Source of the DNA: JAOZTV01 sp965371805
GTDB taxonomy: Bacteria; Acidobacteriota; Aminicenantia; UBA2199
DNA: 64,000 nt
Direction of reading: 5' to 3'
NCBI GenBank assembly: GCA_965371805.1
Contig: CBDUZW010000005.1
Coordinates: 1-64,000, forward strand
Shown here: one piece after another, positions 16,247 to 24,567 of the stretch
Layout of the letters: every line of letters starts with the position of its first letter
Numbering within the stretch: the first letter of the stretch is position 1
Position numbers and translations under genes: made by a program
The notes under the pieces: generated by a model
The model's input: only the letters and a program-made list of their open reading frames with translations
The model's database searches: none
What the model was told of the DNA's origin: nothing

Positions 16247-17803
16247 TCAACTGTTTTTTACCTGTTTTATAACATCAATGATAGTTCCATCACGAAATTG
16301 AACAAGTCCAACTATTTTGTCAGAATATTCAACAGGTTTTGGTAATCCGGTTATTAATTCAATTTCCTGCTGTAGATCATTTATATTCTTTATATTCAGG
16401 CCCGCCTTTATTAATTTTTCTTCAAGCCCTTTATGTAATGGATTTACACAAATTCCACGTTCAGTTACTACCACATCTACCGATTCACCGGGAGTCACGA
16501 CATTTAACACTTTCTTCTTTATTATAGGTATTCTACCTCTAAAAGAAGGACATACTACAACGGTCAGATTTGCACCTGATGCAGTATCGCTATGTCCACC
16601 CGATGCCCCCCTGATACATCCATCAGATCCGGTTATAACATTTACATTAAAATCTACATCAACTTCAAGTGCTCCTAATACAACAACATCAAGTTTATTT
16701 GTGATACAACCACAATTATATGGATTTGAATAGAGTCCTGAACTTATTGCAATATGCCTTTTATTATTAAATATAGACGATGCTACTTCTGCATCAAATG
16801 ACTGAACATCAAAAACAGTTTTAAACAAACCTTCATTTAACATATCAATCACATAGGATGTCACACCACCAAGAACAAAACTTCCAACAATTTCTTTTTT
16901 CAACATAATATCTCTGATAAATTTTGCAACAGCCAGAGAAGCACCACCCGCTCCAACTTGAAAAGAAAAATCCTGTTTAAGATATCCTGAGAATTCTATA
17001 ACTTTTGCAGCAATCTCTGCTATCCTGAGATCCATAGGAGATTTTGTTATCCTGGTCGTTCCTGTTGCGATCTTTTTTGGATCTCCTATCGAATCTACTT
17101 TTGCAACATAATCAACAAATGACTGTCTTATTGAATTTGGAATACATGGATACTCAACAATATTATCTGATACAACAATTACATTTTTTGCATACTGGGA
17201 ATCAGGTACAGCATATCCAAGAGAGCCAAAAGCTGATTTACCATGTGCACCAGTTGCATTCCCTTCCTCATCAGCTGCTGATGCAGCAATTATTGCCAGA
17301 TCAATTTTTATTTTCCCGGTTTTTATTGCCCTTACCCTGCCCCCATGTGAATGAATTATAATGGGGTTTTTTAATATCCCATTTGATATAGCCTCACCTA
17401 GTTTGCCTCTTATTCCTGATGACCATATTGTTGTAATAGTACCGTCTTTCAGATAAGGCAAAATCTCTTCATGTGCAGAGGTCAACGAGGAGGATGCAAG
17501 CGTAATGTCTTTTATCCCTTTATCATGGATTATTTTCATTGTTTGAACAAGAATTTTATCACCACTTCTCAAATGGTGGTGAAAAGAAATTGTCATACCA
17601 TCATGTATCCCAACTTTTTCTATTGCCTCTTCCAGAGAATTACAATATTTATCCAAATGAGCCATTTTTGCTTTAACCGGAGGTGGTGATACGGATTCAT
17701 CCATCCATCCCTTTTTTAATTTTGTCCATGCACCACTAAAAGGCTCTAATTGTCCATAGCCTTCTATATTTTCAGGAATTTCTATATCTAAAGAATTCTT
17801 CAT
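16247..17803 (-). CDS. citF: Citrate lyase alpha subunit (citrate:acetyl-ACP transferase)
   Basis: Transfers the acyl-carrier protein thioester from acetate to citrate, giving citryl-ACP for CitE. The start at 17803 is chosen because the ATG at 17815 is itself part of the AGGAAAG ribosome site. The 518 residues carry typical segments MTISFHHHLRSGD, IIHSHGGRVRAI, GATGAHGKSAFGSLGYA-like sequence, GSDGCIRGASGGHSDTA and GICVNPLHKGLE. Full length, no lesions. It lies 24 bases after citE in the expected operon order. Confidence 0.95.
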   Translation of the reverse strand: MKNSLDIEIPENIEGYGQLEPFSGAWTKLKKGWMDESVSPPPVKAKMAHLDKYCNSLEEAIEKVGIHDGMTISFHHHLRSGDKILVQTMKIIHDKGIKDITLASSSLTSAHEEILPYLKDGTITTIWSSGIRGKLGEAISNGILKNPIIIHSHGGRVRAIKTGKIKIDLAIIAASAADEEGNATGAHGKSAFGSLGYAVPDSQYAKNVIVVSDNIVEYPCIPNSIRQSFVDYVAKVDSIGDPKKIATGTTRITKSPMDLRIAEIAAKVIEFSGYLKQDFSFQVGAGGASLAVAKFIRDIMLKKEIVGSFVLGGVTSYVIDMLNEGLFKTVFDVQSFDAEVASSIFNNKRHIAISSGLYSNPYNCGCITNKLDVVVLGALEVDVDFNVNVITGSDGCIRGASGGHSDTASGANLTVVVCPSFRGRIPIIKKKVLNVVTPGESVDVVVTERGICVNPLHKGLEEKLIKAGLNIKNINDLQQEIELITGLPKPVEYSDKIVGLVQFRDGTIIDVIKQVKNS

Positions 17804-17827
17804 AACTTTCCTCATTTTATTTGTAAT

Positions 17828-18709
17828 TTAAATTTTTATATCTGCAAGTTCCAGAATCGTTTTTGCTCTTGTTAGAATAGGCGCATCAACCATTTTGCCA
17901 TCAACTGCAAAAACACCAATTCCTTTTTCCCTTTTCTTTTTAAATTCTTTTATGATTCTCAATGCACTTCTAATTTCATCTTCGGTTGGAATAAAGACTT
18001 CATGAACAACGCTAATCTGTCTTGGATTAATAATAGCCTTGCCCGTAAACCCTATCTTTTTTGCATATTCTGTCTCTTTTCTCAATCCTTCTTCATCATC
18101 AAGATCAACGAATACAGTATCAAGGGCATCAATTTTGTATGCTTTTGCAGCCATCACAATTCTTCTTCTAGCATAGTCAACCCCAATACCATCCTTGGAA
18201 TTAATAATCCCCATATCTGCAGTCAGGTCCTGACCACCTATTGTTATGGCATCTATTCTTTTTGATTTACCGGCGATCTCAAACGCATTTTCCACACCCA
18301 GGGCCGTTTCAATCATTGGATGAATTTTCATTTTACTATCAGTAATACCACACTCTTTTTCAATTTTTTCAATTATAAATATTACATTCTGAATCTCATG
18401 CTTTGTTTCAATTTTTGGAATCCTGATTGCATCTACCTGCAAAGGTACTATAACTTCAAGATCTTCCATTCCAAATGGGGTATCTATATGATTGATTCTT
18501 ACAGTTATTTCCGCATTATAGTAATCAATGTTTTTGATCATTGATTCAACAAGAATACGTGCAGCATCTTTCTGTTCGGGAGCAACAGCATCCTCAAGGT
18601 CCATCAGAATACTGTCAGCACCATATACCCCACCTTGTTGAAGCATTGCCGGGTTATTACCCGGAATATACAACATTGATCTCCTTTTTCTGATTTTAGT
18701 ATGTTCCAT
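17828..18709 (-). CDS. citE: Citrate lyase beta subunit (citryl-ACP lyase)
   Basis: Cleaves citryl-ACP to oxaloacetate and acetyl-ACP; TIM-barrel HpcH/HpaI-like fold. The start at 18709 overlaps the end of citD by 14 bases and gives the usual N-terminus (RKRRSMLYIPGNNPAM). An ATG at 18676 with a strong AAAAGGAGAT would delete the conserved RRS, so I prefer 18709. Seen: DLEDAVAPEQKDAAR, RINHIDTPFG, RIPKIET, GGQDLTADMG and GKAIINPRQISVVH. 293 residues, normal length. Confidence 0.93.
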   Translation of the reverse strand: MEHTKIRKRRSMLYIPGNNPAMLQQGGVYGADSILMDLEDAVAPEQKDAARILVESMIKNIDYYNAEITVRINHIDTPFGMEDLEVIVPLQVDAIRIPKIETKHEIQNVIFIIEKIEKECGITDSKMKIHPMIETALGVENAFEIAGKSKRIDAITIGGQDLTADMGIINSKDGIGVDYARRRIVMAAKAYKIDALDTVFVDLDDEEGLRKETEYAKKIGFTGKAIINPRQISVVHEVFIPTEDEIRSALRIIKEFKKKREKGIGVFAVDGKMVDAPILTRAKTILELADIKI

Positions 18710-18989
18710 AACTTGTCCCTTTTTGTGCACCAATACTTCTTTTAATTGCTGTTTCCGTTCTAGCGGCAATCGTACAGGAAAGTGCTCCCTTATCCTTAGC
18801 AATCAGATGAATATCTGATATCTGATATTTATCAAGTATTTTACTGATCTTTTCTAAAACAGAATCCCCGTATTGTGAAAGCACAGAGGAATCTATTTCT
18901 ACTTTTCTACCGTTTTCACCTGGTTCTACCAGTATCAAAATATCACTTGATTCAAATGTTCCAGCTTGAGCAGTTGACATAATTCTCAT
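18696..18989 (-). CDS. citD: Citrate lyase gamma subunit (acyl carrier protein)
   Basis: 97 residues; carries the phosphoribosyl-dephospho-CoA prosthetic group. The attachment serine is Ser14 in AGTFESSDI, matching the family. AAAGGAAAG precedes the ATG. First gene of citD-E-F-XG-C. The operon lets citrate be split to acetate and oxaloacetate during anaerobic growth. No citrate transporter or CitAB sensor pair lies next to it in this window. Confidence 0.93.
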   Translation of the reverse strand: MRIMSTAQAGTFESSDILILVEPGENGRKVEIDSSVLSQYGDSVLEKISKILDKYQISDIHLIAKDKGALSCTIAARTETAIKRSIGAQKGTSYGTY

Positions 18990-19213
18990 AATAGATTCTT
19001 TCCTTTAATTAATTTGATTTTTCTATTTTTAATTATAATTGACAGCATAAGTCACAGTCCTTTTGCATCTAATAAGGCTTTTCTGTTGAAGTTTTGTTTT
19101 GTGGATTTCATTTAATTACTTGAATTTTACAAAAATTAACTGAATAATTTAATTAATTTTATCACTTTATTTTTCCCTAACTCAATTTTTTCAATAATCA
19201 AGTTTAATCTTCA

Positions 19214-19282
19214 TTGTTAACAATAAAAATTTGAAAATAATTTTAATACGGGATTATATTATTATATAAGATTTAAGTCAAT
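19214..19282 (-). promoter_or_regulatory. Promoter and palindromic candidate operator of the cit operon
   Basis: Minus strand TTGACT (19282-19277), a 17-base spacer and TATAAT (19259-19254). The predicted start is near 19247, leaving a leader of about 258 bases before citD. The exact 12-bp palindrome ATTGTTAACAAT lies at 19214-19225, just downstream of the start, in a position where a bound repressor could block transcription. The rest of 18990-19385 is AT-rich with no other clear element. Confidence 0.55.
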
Positions 19283-19385
19283 ATTTTTTATAGAAATATA
19301 TTTTGTACAATGACTTTTTTTCATTTTTATGAGATCCAGATTTAATACTTGGTGTAAAATATGAAGTTGTTTTTGGATCTGCATT

Positions 19386-19949
19386 TTACTGCACTACTTT
19401 GTCTACATCCACACCAATAGTTATCGCACCAATTACCTTATCTCCCTCTTTTACAGGCACAGAGATTTGGACAGAGTAGGTTCTTGTACTGGAGTCAAAT
19501 TTTACATCTCCAATATGGACTGCTCCTTTTCCTGAATTAAAACTTTTTATAAATTTGGCTTCATCACCCTGCCAGTAATCAGAGGTTTTGTCAGTCATTG
19601 CAACATTAGCACCAAGATTATCCATAACAAAGATCTCAGATATATATATTTTAGCATCCTGCAATTTTTGTAAATGTTTACTACATGCAGAATCCATCAT
19701 AGCTTTCATAAATTCATCTATTCCAGGTGTGGCCAACCATTTTTTATCCAGTTCTTTTACTTTTCCTAGAGTTTTTTCTTTAGCATTTTCCGACAAAACG
19801 GCTTTTACAATAATTTGATGAGTTCCATATTTAATAAACTCATTATTACCAAGATCTATTATTTTTTGAGGCGCTTTCTCTCCAAACATAAAATCCGGTC
19901 CTACGAGAAACACCCATAAAAGCAATAATAAAACTAATCCCTTTTTCAT
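19386..19949 (-). CDS. Exported PDC/Cache-type sensor domain protein without a signalling domain
   Basis: 187 residues: signal peptide (1-23), then a single PDC/Cache-like ligand-binding domain (about 40-187). The end of the domain shows the typical VHIGDVKFDSSTRTYSVQISVPVKEGDKVIGAITIGVDVDKV. There is no kinase, HAMP or chemotaxis part, so it would act as a soluble periplasmic binding or sensing protein. It lies immediately upstream of the cit promoter on the same strand; linkage to citrate or another carboxylate is only a guess. AGGAGG lies before the ATG. Its start overlaps the stop of a 26-codon hydrophobic frame. Confidence 0.75.
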   Translation of the reverse strand: MKKGLVLLLLLWVFLVGPDFMFGEKAPQKIIDLGNNEFIKYGTHQIIVKAVLSENAKEKTLGKVKELDKKWLATPGIDEFMKAMMDSACSKHLQKLQDAKIYISEIFVMDNLGANVAMTDKTSDYWQGDEAKFIKSFNSGKGAVHIGDVKFDSSTRTYSVQISVPVKEGDKVIGAITIGVDVDKVVQ

Positions 19950-20026
19950 ATTTCCTCCTTATCAGATGTAATTATGGAAACCGTAAAGGCTAAGATTAAA
20001 ATAACTAGTATCATTAATCTCTTCAT
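19946..20026 (-). CDS. 26-residue hydrophobic peptide coupled to the Cache gene
   Basis: An open frame with AAAAGGAG upstream encodes a short membrane-spanning peptide (MKRLMILVILILAFTVSIIT plus six polar residues). Its TGA overlaps the ATG of the Cache gene (ATGA arrangement), and its last codons contain that gene's AGGAGG. It may be a small membrane protein or a translational leader; no known family. Confidence 0.45.
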   Translation of the reverse strand: MKRLMILVILILAFTVSIITSDKEEI

Positions 20027-20141
20027 AATCAGACTCCTTTTTTAATCAATATTATACGCAAAACAGAAAATAAAGTTTAAAAAATATGTAACAATTATAT
20101 TCTCAATTCACCGTAAACGATAAGTAAAAATCCAATATTCT

Positions 20142-20381
20142 CTATTCATTAATGTTTTTCGCTGAATCTGAGTTTTTGTATTTCAAATTAACAAAAATTT
20201 TCACAATTAAAACTAGAGCAGCAACGATACTCATTCCTAAAAACAAACCTGCCATAAAATCTTCAAATCCTGTTGACATTTTGTTATTGTTGTTGTCAAT
20301 AAAATTATAAATTGCAAAAACAATAACTGGCGGAAGAATAATATTTACAATAAAATTCAATGCTTTTAAATTTTTTTCCAT
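20142..20381 (-). CDS. Small two-helix membrane protein of the PadR/DUF2812 module
   Basis: The start at 20381 has AGAGGAG 7 bases upstream; the longer open frame begins without one. 79 residues with two predicted membrane helices (about 10-28 and 39-61) separated by a polar loop with DNNNNKMSTGFEDF. It lies 31 bases after the DUF2812 gene and probably belongs to the same transcript as padR. Family not recognised; small membrane partners of this kind often follow padR-DUF2812 pairs. Confidence 0.6.
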   Translation of the reverse strand: MEKNLKALNFIVNIILPPVIVFAIYNFIDNNNNKMSTGFEDFMAGLFLGMSIVAALVLIVKIFVNLKYKNSDSAKNINE

Positions 20382-20412
20382 TTTTTTCTCCTCTCTATTT
20401 ATAATTAATAGT

Positions 20413-20970
20413 TCAAGTATCTGATTTTTTCTGTTTAACAAGTACAATCCGGATAAAGGCGTATAGCCATCCGATTAATATGAAGCCGATTATAATCCAA
20501 AAGTATTTGGATATTTTAAATACACCTTCAAAATTTGAATCTATGACTGTCAGAATAATTAAAAGGAAGAGAGCCGATAATAATGGAAATAATGAAAACA
20601 TAGAAAATTTTATTAATTTATTATATTTCCCTTTCAAAGATTCATCATCTGAATATATCTCATTTTGCTCCCCTTCTTGATATATCTTCCTAAAAAAATA
20701 CCATCCACTAAATTTTGTAATAAATGTCCATCCTGAGTCTGAAAACAATTCTAAATACTCTTCATCATTAGCAGTTTTAAGACGGTAATCAAATTGATAA
20801 ATAAAATTTTTTGGTGCTCCCTTTTCAAATGTATATTTAAAGAGAGAATAACCTTTAAGATGCCACCCTTTATTTGACATCTCATTTAACCAGTGCGCTT
20901 CCTTATCTTCATCCCATGCAAAATAAAATTTTGTCACCTTCTTAATGTTTTTATTGTCTTCTTTAGTCAT
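20413..20970 (-). CDS. DUF2812 membrane protein
   Basis: 185 residues. The N-terminal 100 residues match the DUF2812 pattern (KFYFAWDEDKEAHWLNEMSNKGWHL, FQFDYRL-like, SDSGWTFITKFSGWYFFRK). Two membrane helices follow (about 125-142 and 153-175). The start at 20970 is spaced 8 bases from AAGGAG; a GTG at 20979 is the 5' end of the long open frame. It overlaps the padR stop by 8 bases. Proteins of this family are typically encoded with a PadR repressor that controls them; biochemical function is unknown. Confidence 0.8.
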   Translation of the reverse strand: MTKEDNKNIKKVTKFYFAWDEDKEAHWLNEMSNKGWHLKGYSLFKYTFEKGAPKNFIYQFDYRLKTANDEEYLELFSDSGWTFITKFSGWYFFRKIYQEGEQNEIYSDDESLKGKYNKLIKFSMFSLFPLLSALFLLIILTVIDSNFEGVFKISKYFWIIIGFILIGWLYAFIRIVLVKQKKSDT

Positions 20971-21301
20971 TTCCATCACTCCTTATTAGAATACCATCAC
21001 CTATCTCAACCAATTGCTTGAGTCGTACATATTCCATTTCTAAAATTTCCATACCCGAATCTGTTATTTCATACATTTTCTTTCTGTCCTCACTCAATTC
21101 ATCCTCTTTTCGTCGGATCAATTTTTTTTCAACAAGAGCACTCAAACCACCATAGAGTGTGCCGGGGCCCATTTTTACCCGATTATCACTCATGATTTCA
21201 ATTTTCTGCATTATCCCATACCCATGCAATGGCTTGAGCAAGGATAGAAGAATTAAATACGTTGCTTCAGTTAACGGTAGAAATCCCTTTTTTATCTTCA
21301 T
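20963..21301 (-). CDS. PadR-family transcriptional regulator
   Basis: 112 residues with the PadR winged helix: LTEATYLILLSLLKPLHGYGIMQKIE, GPGTLYGGLSALVEKKLI and the wing DRKKMYEITDSG. The start at 21301 is supported by GGGGAG. Three 15-base direct repeats fill the region between the start codon and the likely promoter and are good candidates for its own operator. It heads a three-gene unit with the DUF2812 protein and a small membrane protein. Such regulators usually repress their operon and release DNA on binding a small molecule or through membrane stress; the ligand is unknown. Confidence 0.9.
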   Translation of the reverse strand: MKIKKGFLPLTEATYLILLSLLKPLHGYGIMQKIEIMSDNRVKMGPGTLYGGLSALVEKKLIRRKEDELSEDRKKMYEITDSGMEILEMEYVRLKQLVEIGDGILIRSDGND

Positions 21302-21318
21302 TGGTACACTCCCCGATA

Positions 21319-21363
21319 TATCGCCTCGCAACTTATCGCCTTACGTTATATCGCCATACGATA
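21319..21363. repeat. Three tandem 15-bp repeats upstream of padR
   Basis: TATCGCCTCGCAACT, TATCGCCTTACGTTA and TATCGCCATACGATA follow head to tail (21319-21333, 21334-21348, 21349-21363). The invariant part is TATCGCC, recurring every 15 bases. The flanks add GATATATCG-type inverted character. It is the most G+C-rich patch in its surroundings and lies 18 bases before the padR ATG. Confidence 0.7.
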
Positions 21364-21482
21364 TATTAATATAAGTTTTAAAATTTGTCAACTAAAAAAA
21401 AATATTTTTAAATTGATCTATAATTTTCCACTTCATTATGCTATATATTATTCTTACAACTAGAAAAAAAATGGAGCTAAAA

Positions 21483-22136
21483 ATGAAGAAAACAATATCA
21501 TCAATATCTCTTCTCCTTTTAATATTTACCTATACATCTACAGCATCAAATCCAAAAAAAAAGGATGAGAATTTTGAAATAGGGTCTAAATTATTAAAGA
21601 AGCGAGAGTATAAAGCTGCGTTTCCCTATCTGTTAAAATCTGCAAATAAAGGTAACCCAGTGGCTCAATATAACATTGCCTATCTATTTTATTCAGGAAA
21701 AGGGTTAGCAAAAAGTTACAAGAGAGCATTTCGATGGTTCAAAAAATCTGCACAACAAGAGTATGCAAACGCACAATCTATGCTTGGGAGTATGTATATT
21801 GATGGTATTGGTGTAGCAAAAGATCATAATAAAGCTATTTTTTGGTTTACAGAATCAGCTGAACTGGGCAATCATGATGCTCAATACAGCCTTGGGCATA
21901 TTTATTATCATGGCAGAGGCGTTACAGTAAACTTTAAACAGGCACTAATCTGGCTGGAAAAATCAGCTGAAGATGGTGATGCTGACATACAGTTCCTGGT
22001 TGGGTACATGTATTTTGAAGGACAGGGTACAAAAAAAGATTACAAAAAAGCAAAATACTGGATTAAAATAGCATATGAGAATGGAAACCAAAGTGCAAAG
22101 GAATTTTGGGATAAAAATAAACTAGATAAATTTTAA
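21483..22136 (+). CDS. Exported Sel1-repeat protein
   Basis: The start at 21483 has GGAG upstream and gives a clean signal peptide (1-20); the open frame extends to 21438 without one. 217 residues with four Sel1-like repeats (about 55-200), each of the form AQYNIAYLFYSGKGL..KRAFRWFKKSA. Sel1 proteins are solenoid adaptors that mediate protein-protein contacts in the envelope. Divergent from padR. No partner is apparent from context. Confidence 0.85.
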   Translation: MKKTISSISLLLLIFTYTSTASNPKKKDENFEIGSKLLKKREYKAAFPYLLKSANKGNPVAQYNIAYLFYSGKGLAKSYKRAFRWFKKSAQQEYANAQSMLGSMYIDGIGVAKDHNKAIFWFTESAELGNHDAQYSLGHIYYHGRGVTVNFKQALIWLEKSAEDGDADIQFLVGYMYFEGQGTKKDYKKAKYWIKIAYENGNQSAKEFWDKNKLDKF

Positions 22137-22147
22137 GTTCGCAATTA

Positions 22148-22561
22148 TTAATCTCGTGTCTTGAATACTAATAGATAAGGTATGGCAGAATTAAGTTTTT
22201 TATCTTTAAAATAATTAAATTTCCCACGATTGATCCATATAGCATAAGTTCTACCTGGTTTAAGCTTAACTCCGGCAACAGCTGTTTTTTTATCCTCTAA
22301 AAACCTGTATTCACCGGTTAATTCAGGTACAGTCTCATTTGTATATGTAACCCAGGAATATTGTTTTTTTGTCAGCATCTCTTTACTGAATGTAACACTT
22401 ATGAATTTTATAGATGAGTCAACAGAAATATCACCAGCCTGTGGAAAGGTTTTAACAACAACCGGGGGCATCGAATCTATTGTAATTTTATTTTTTGCCA
22501 TCATATAGCCGGCAGCTATCATCAATATTCCTGAAATAAATAGTATATAAGTTTTTTTCAT
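22148..22561 (-). CDS. Membrane-anchored bacterial Ig-like (SbsA/Big_5) domain protein
   Basis: 137 residues: N-terminal hydrophobic anchor or signal (3-20), then one Ig-like domain of the Big_5 kind with VVVKTFPQAGDISVDSSIKFISVTFSKEM and a closing KPGRTYAIWINRG strand. These domains are adhesive or structural modules of exported proteins; here it stands alone. It converges with the Sel1 gene (11-base gap). Confidence 0.7.
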   Translation of the reverse strand: MKKTYILFISGILMIAAGYMMAKNKITIDSMPPVVVKTFPQAGDISVDSSIKFISVTFSKEMLTKKQYSWVTYTNETVPELTGEYRFLEDKKTAVAGVKLKPGRTYAIWINRGKFNYFKDKKLNSAIPYLLVFKTRD

Positions 22562-22708
22562 TTTACATCTCCATTAATTGTTTTAGAATCAAACAAATTC
22601 ATATATATAATTTAATTTACTCTATCTTTAAGTTAAACATAAAAAAAAAACAAGATCAAACATATTATAATAATTTTAACTTTTGGATAATCTTTAGTAT
22701 AATAATAG

Positions 22709-23464
22709 ATGGAAAAATCAATTAGCAAAGATAAGGCAATATTTATTACAGATTTTAAAGTTAGCTCTGCTGAAACGGATATGAATGGACGGCTCAAAAT
22801 TGGATCTCTTATTAATTTTCTTATTCAAGCAGCGACGAATTCTGCTGATAATCTAGGTTTTGGATTTGAGAATCTGGTAAAACAAAATCTATTCTGGGTT
22901 TTCAGTCGACTTACAGTTGAGATCAATCGCCCAATTAAATGGCATGAAAAGCTATCTGTGGAAACATGGCCGAAAGACATAACGGGGATTCTTTTTATCA
23001 GGGATTTTATAGTAAGAGACATTAATAAGGATATAGTAATTAAAGCGACAACAGGATGGCTTGCAATCGATATTGAAACAAAGCGACCTGCACGTGTAGT
23101 CGATAGTATGGAAACTGATGTTTTTATAAAACTGAAAAATAAACATGGGATAATTGAATCTCCAGAAAAAATTAAAAGTGTTGATAAAGGAGAAGTATTT
23201 GAGATAGAGTCAAAATATTATGATTTAGATTTGAACAAACATGTAACTTCATCCAGATATATAGATTGGATGATGGATACTTTATCTCTGGATTTCCATA
23301 AAAATTTTTATCCTAAGAAACTGTCTGTAAATTATATAAAAGAGACTAAAGCATTGGAAAATATAAGTATAAGAAAAGACACTATATCAGAAAACAGCTT
23401 TTTATTTGAAGGAACAAATCAGAATAATAATAAAATTGCTTTTAGAGGGAGAATCGATTTTTAG
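22709..23464 (+). CDS. Acyl-ACP thioesterase
   Basis: 251 residues with a double hotdog fold. The first hotdog (about 12-125) contains ETDMNGRLKIGSLINFLIQAA and LFWVFSRLTVEINRPIKW. The second (about 140-250) carries the catalytic Asn-His pair in DLDLNKHVTSSRYIDWMMD. It should release free fatty acids from acyl carrier protein in the cytoplasm. TATAAT lies at 22698-22703, only five bases before the ATG, and there is no Shine-Dalgarno, so the mRNA may be leaderless. Converges with the hemerythrin-HAD gene. Confidence 0.88.
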   Translation: MEKSISKDKAIFITDFKVSSAETDMNGRLKIGSLINFLIQAATNSADNLGFGFENLVKQNLFWVFSRLTVEINRPIKWHEKLSVETWPKDITGILFIRDFIVRDINKDIVIKATTGWLAIDIETKRPARVVDSMETDVFIKLKNKHGIIESPEKIKSVDKGEVFEIESKYYDLDLNKHVTSSRYIDWMMDTLSLDFHKNFYPKKLSVNYIKETKALENISIRKDTISENSFLFEGTNQNNNKIAFRGRIDF

Positions 23465-23481
23465 CAGGAGATTATTACTTT

Positions 23482-24501
23482 CTATATCCCTTTTACCCCA
23501 AGTGATTTCAAGTCTTCTACCAACAGTTCTAATGACTTGAATTCGACCCCCTTAAAACAATAACCCTTGGCTGCTTTAACATATAATGGCTGGTCATCAA
23601 TAAAGACACACTCTTCCTCAATCTGACCAATTTTCTTAATCATATCCAAAAAAATCTTCTTTTCGGGCTTAAGCACACCTACTTCAAACGATAGGGATAC
23701 TGCATCAAAAAGAGGGAAGATTTCATTTCGTTTTATGACATTCTGAAAATGTATTTCATTTGTATTAGAAATTAATCCTAACTTGTAATTCGGTTTAAGT
23801 TGTAAAATCAAATCCATTACAGACTCATTTATAGTAAAAATCCCCGAGAAACCTTTAATAAACTCCTCTTTGTCTAATTGAATATCAATTAGTTTGCAAA
23901 TACCTTCATGAAATTTTTCAGTCGGAATTTTTCCTGTCTCAAAATCTTTAACAATTGTAGATTGAAAATAGATCTTTTTTCTTAGTTCATCTACATTCAT
24001 CGGGGATCTTTCAGATAAAAACTCCAGAAATATATCATTATCGAAGGATTCTATAACATTTCCGTAGTCAAATATTATTGCATTTTTTTCAGCAGTCATA
24101 TGATATTCTTTAAATGATTTTTCATACAATTTATCAACTTGCATTATATGGTCAAAATACCAGTTTTTTAAGAACTCAAACATATCTCTTAATGCCAGCT
24201 CTCTCTTATCTAAAATACAGTCATTAAAGTCAATTATATATTTAATAAATTTCCTGTGTTCCCTGATATGATCTTTTTTTAAATAGTAGTCACATCTAGC
24301 CATATGCATCTCTTCATATTTAAAATGAATACTGGCATATTCAACTAACCTTAATAATATTTTTCTTATTTCATCTGCCGAATCTGTTGATGAGGAGATT
24401 ATCAATGAATTCAGGTCATTCATAATTCCCAATAATTTTTTATGTTGAGAATCAATCTCTTTATAGTCAATATTATAGCGATCTTTCCACTGAATATCCA
24501 T
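23482..24501 (-). CDS. Bacteriohemerythrin-HAD phosphatase fusion
   Basis: 339 residues. Residues 1-130 are a bacteriohemerythrin with the complete di-iron ligand pattern: His in IDSQHKKLL, HxxxE in HFKYEE, HxxxH in HIREHRKF and HxxxxD in FDHIMQVDK. Residues about 138-339 are a HAD phosphatase of the YihX kind: nucleophile in IIFDYGNVI, LISNTNE (motif 2), KPEKKIF (motif 3) and FIDDQP (motif 4). The first motif has DYG instead of DxD, as in YihX-type enzymes. GAGGAG precedes the ATG. I infer O2- or redox-dependent control of a phosphatase. No sign of frameshift between the parts. Confidence 0.88.
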   Translation of the reverse strand: MDIQWKDRYNIDYKEIDSQHKKLLGIMNDLNSLIISSSTDSADEIRKILLRLVEYASIHFKYEEMHMARCDYYLKKDHIREHRKFIKYIIDFNDCILDKRELALRDMFEFLKNWYFDHIMQVDKLYEKSFKEYHMTAEKNAIIFDYGNVIESFDNDIFLEFLSERSPMNVDELRKKIYFQSTIVKDFETGKIPTEKFHEGICKLIDIQLDKEEFIKGFSGIFTINESVMDLILQLKPNYKLGLISNTNEIHFQNVIKRNEIFPLFDAVSLSFEVGVLKPEKKIFLDMIKKIGQIEEECVFIDDQPLYVKAAKGYCFKGVEFKSLELLVEDLKSLGVKGI

Positions 24502-24567
24502 TATATTCTCCTCATATAATTAAGTGCTCCTCTTCGAAAATCAAAACACGTCCCATCTACTTATTTA

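Noticed and set aside
16317..17361. Several + strand frames of 60-140 codons
   Set aside because: All are antisense to citF, whose motifs cover the region without gaps.
18990..19385. Citrate transporter or CitAB genes expected near citrate lyase
   Set aside because: No coding frame exists in this gap and neither flank encodes a transporter or histidine kinase.
24139..24149. Further copy of TTGCATTATAT
   Set aside because: It lies inside the hemerythrin-HAD coding region and is explained by coding sequence, so it is not counted as a regulatory copy. It also shows the word can arise by chance in this AT-rich DNA.
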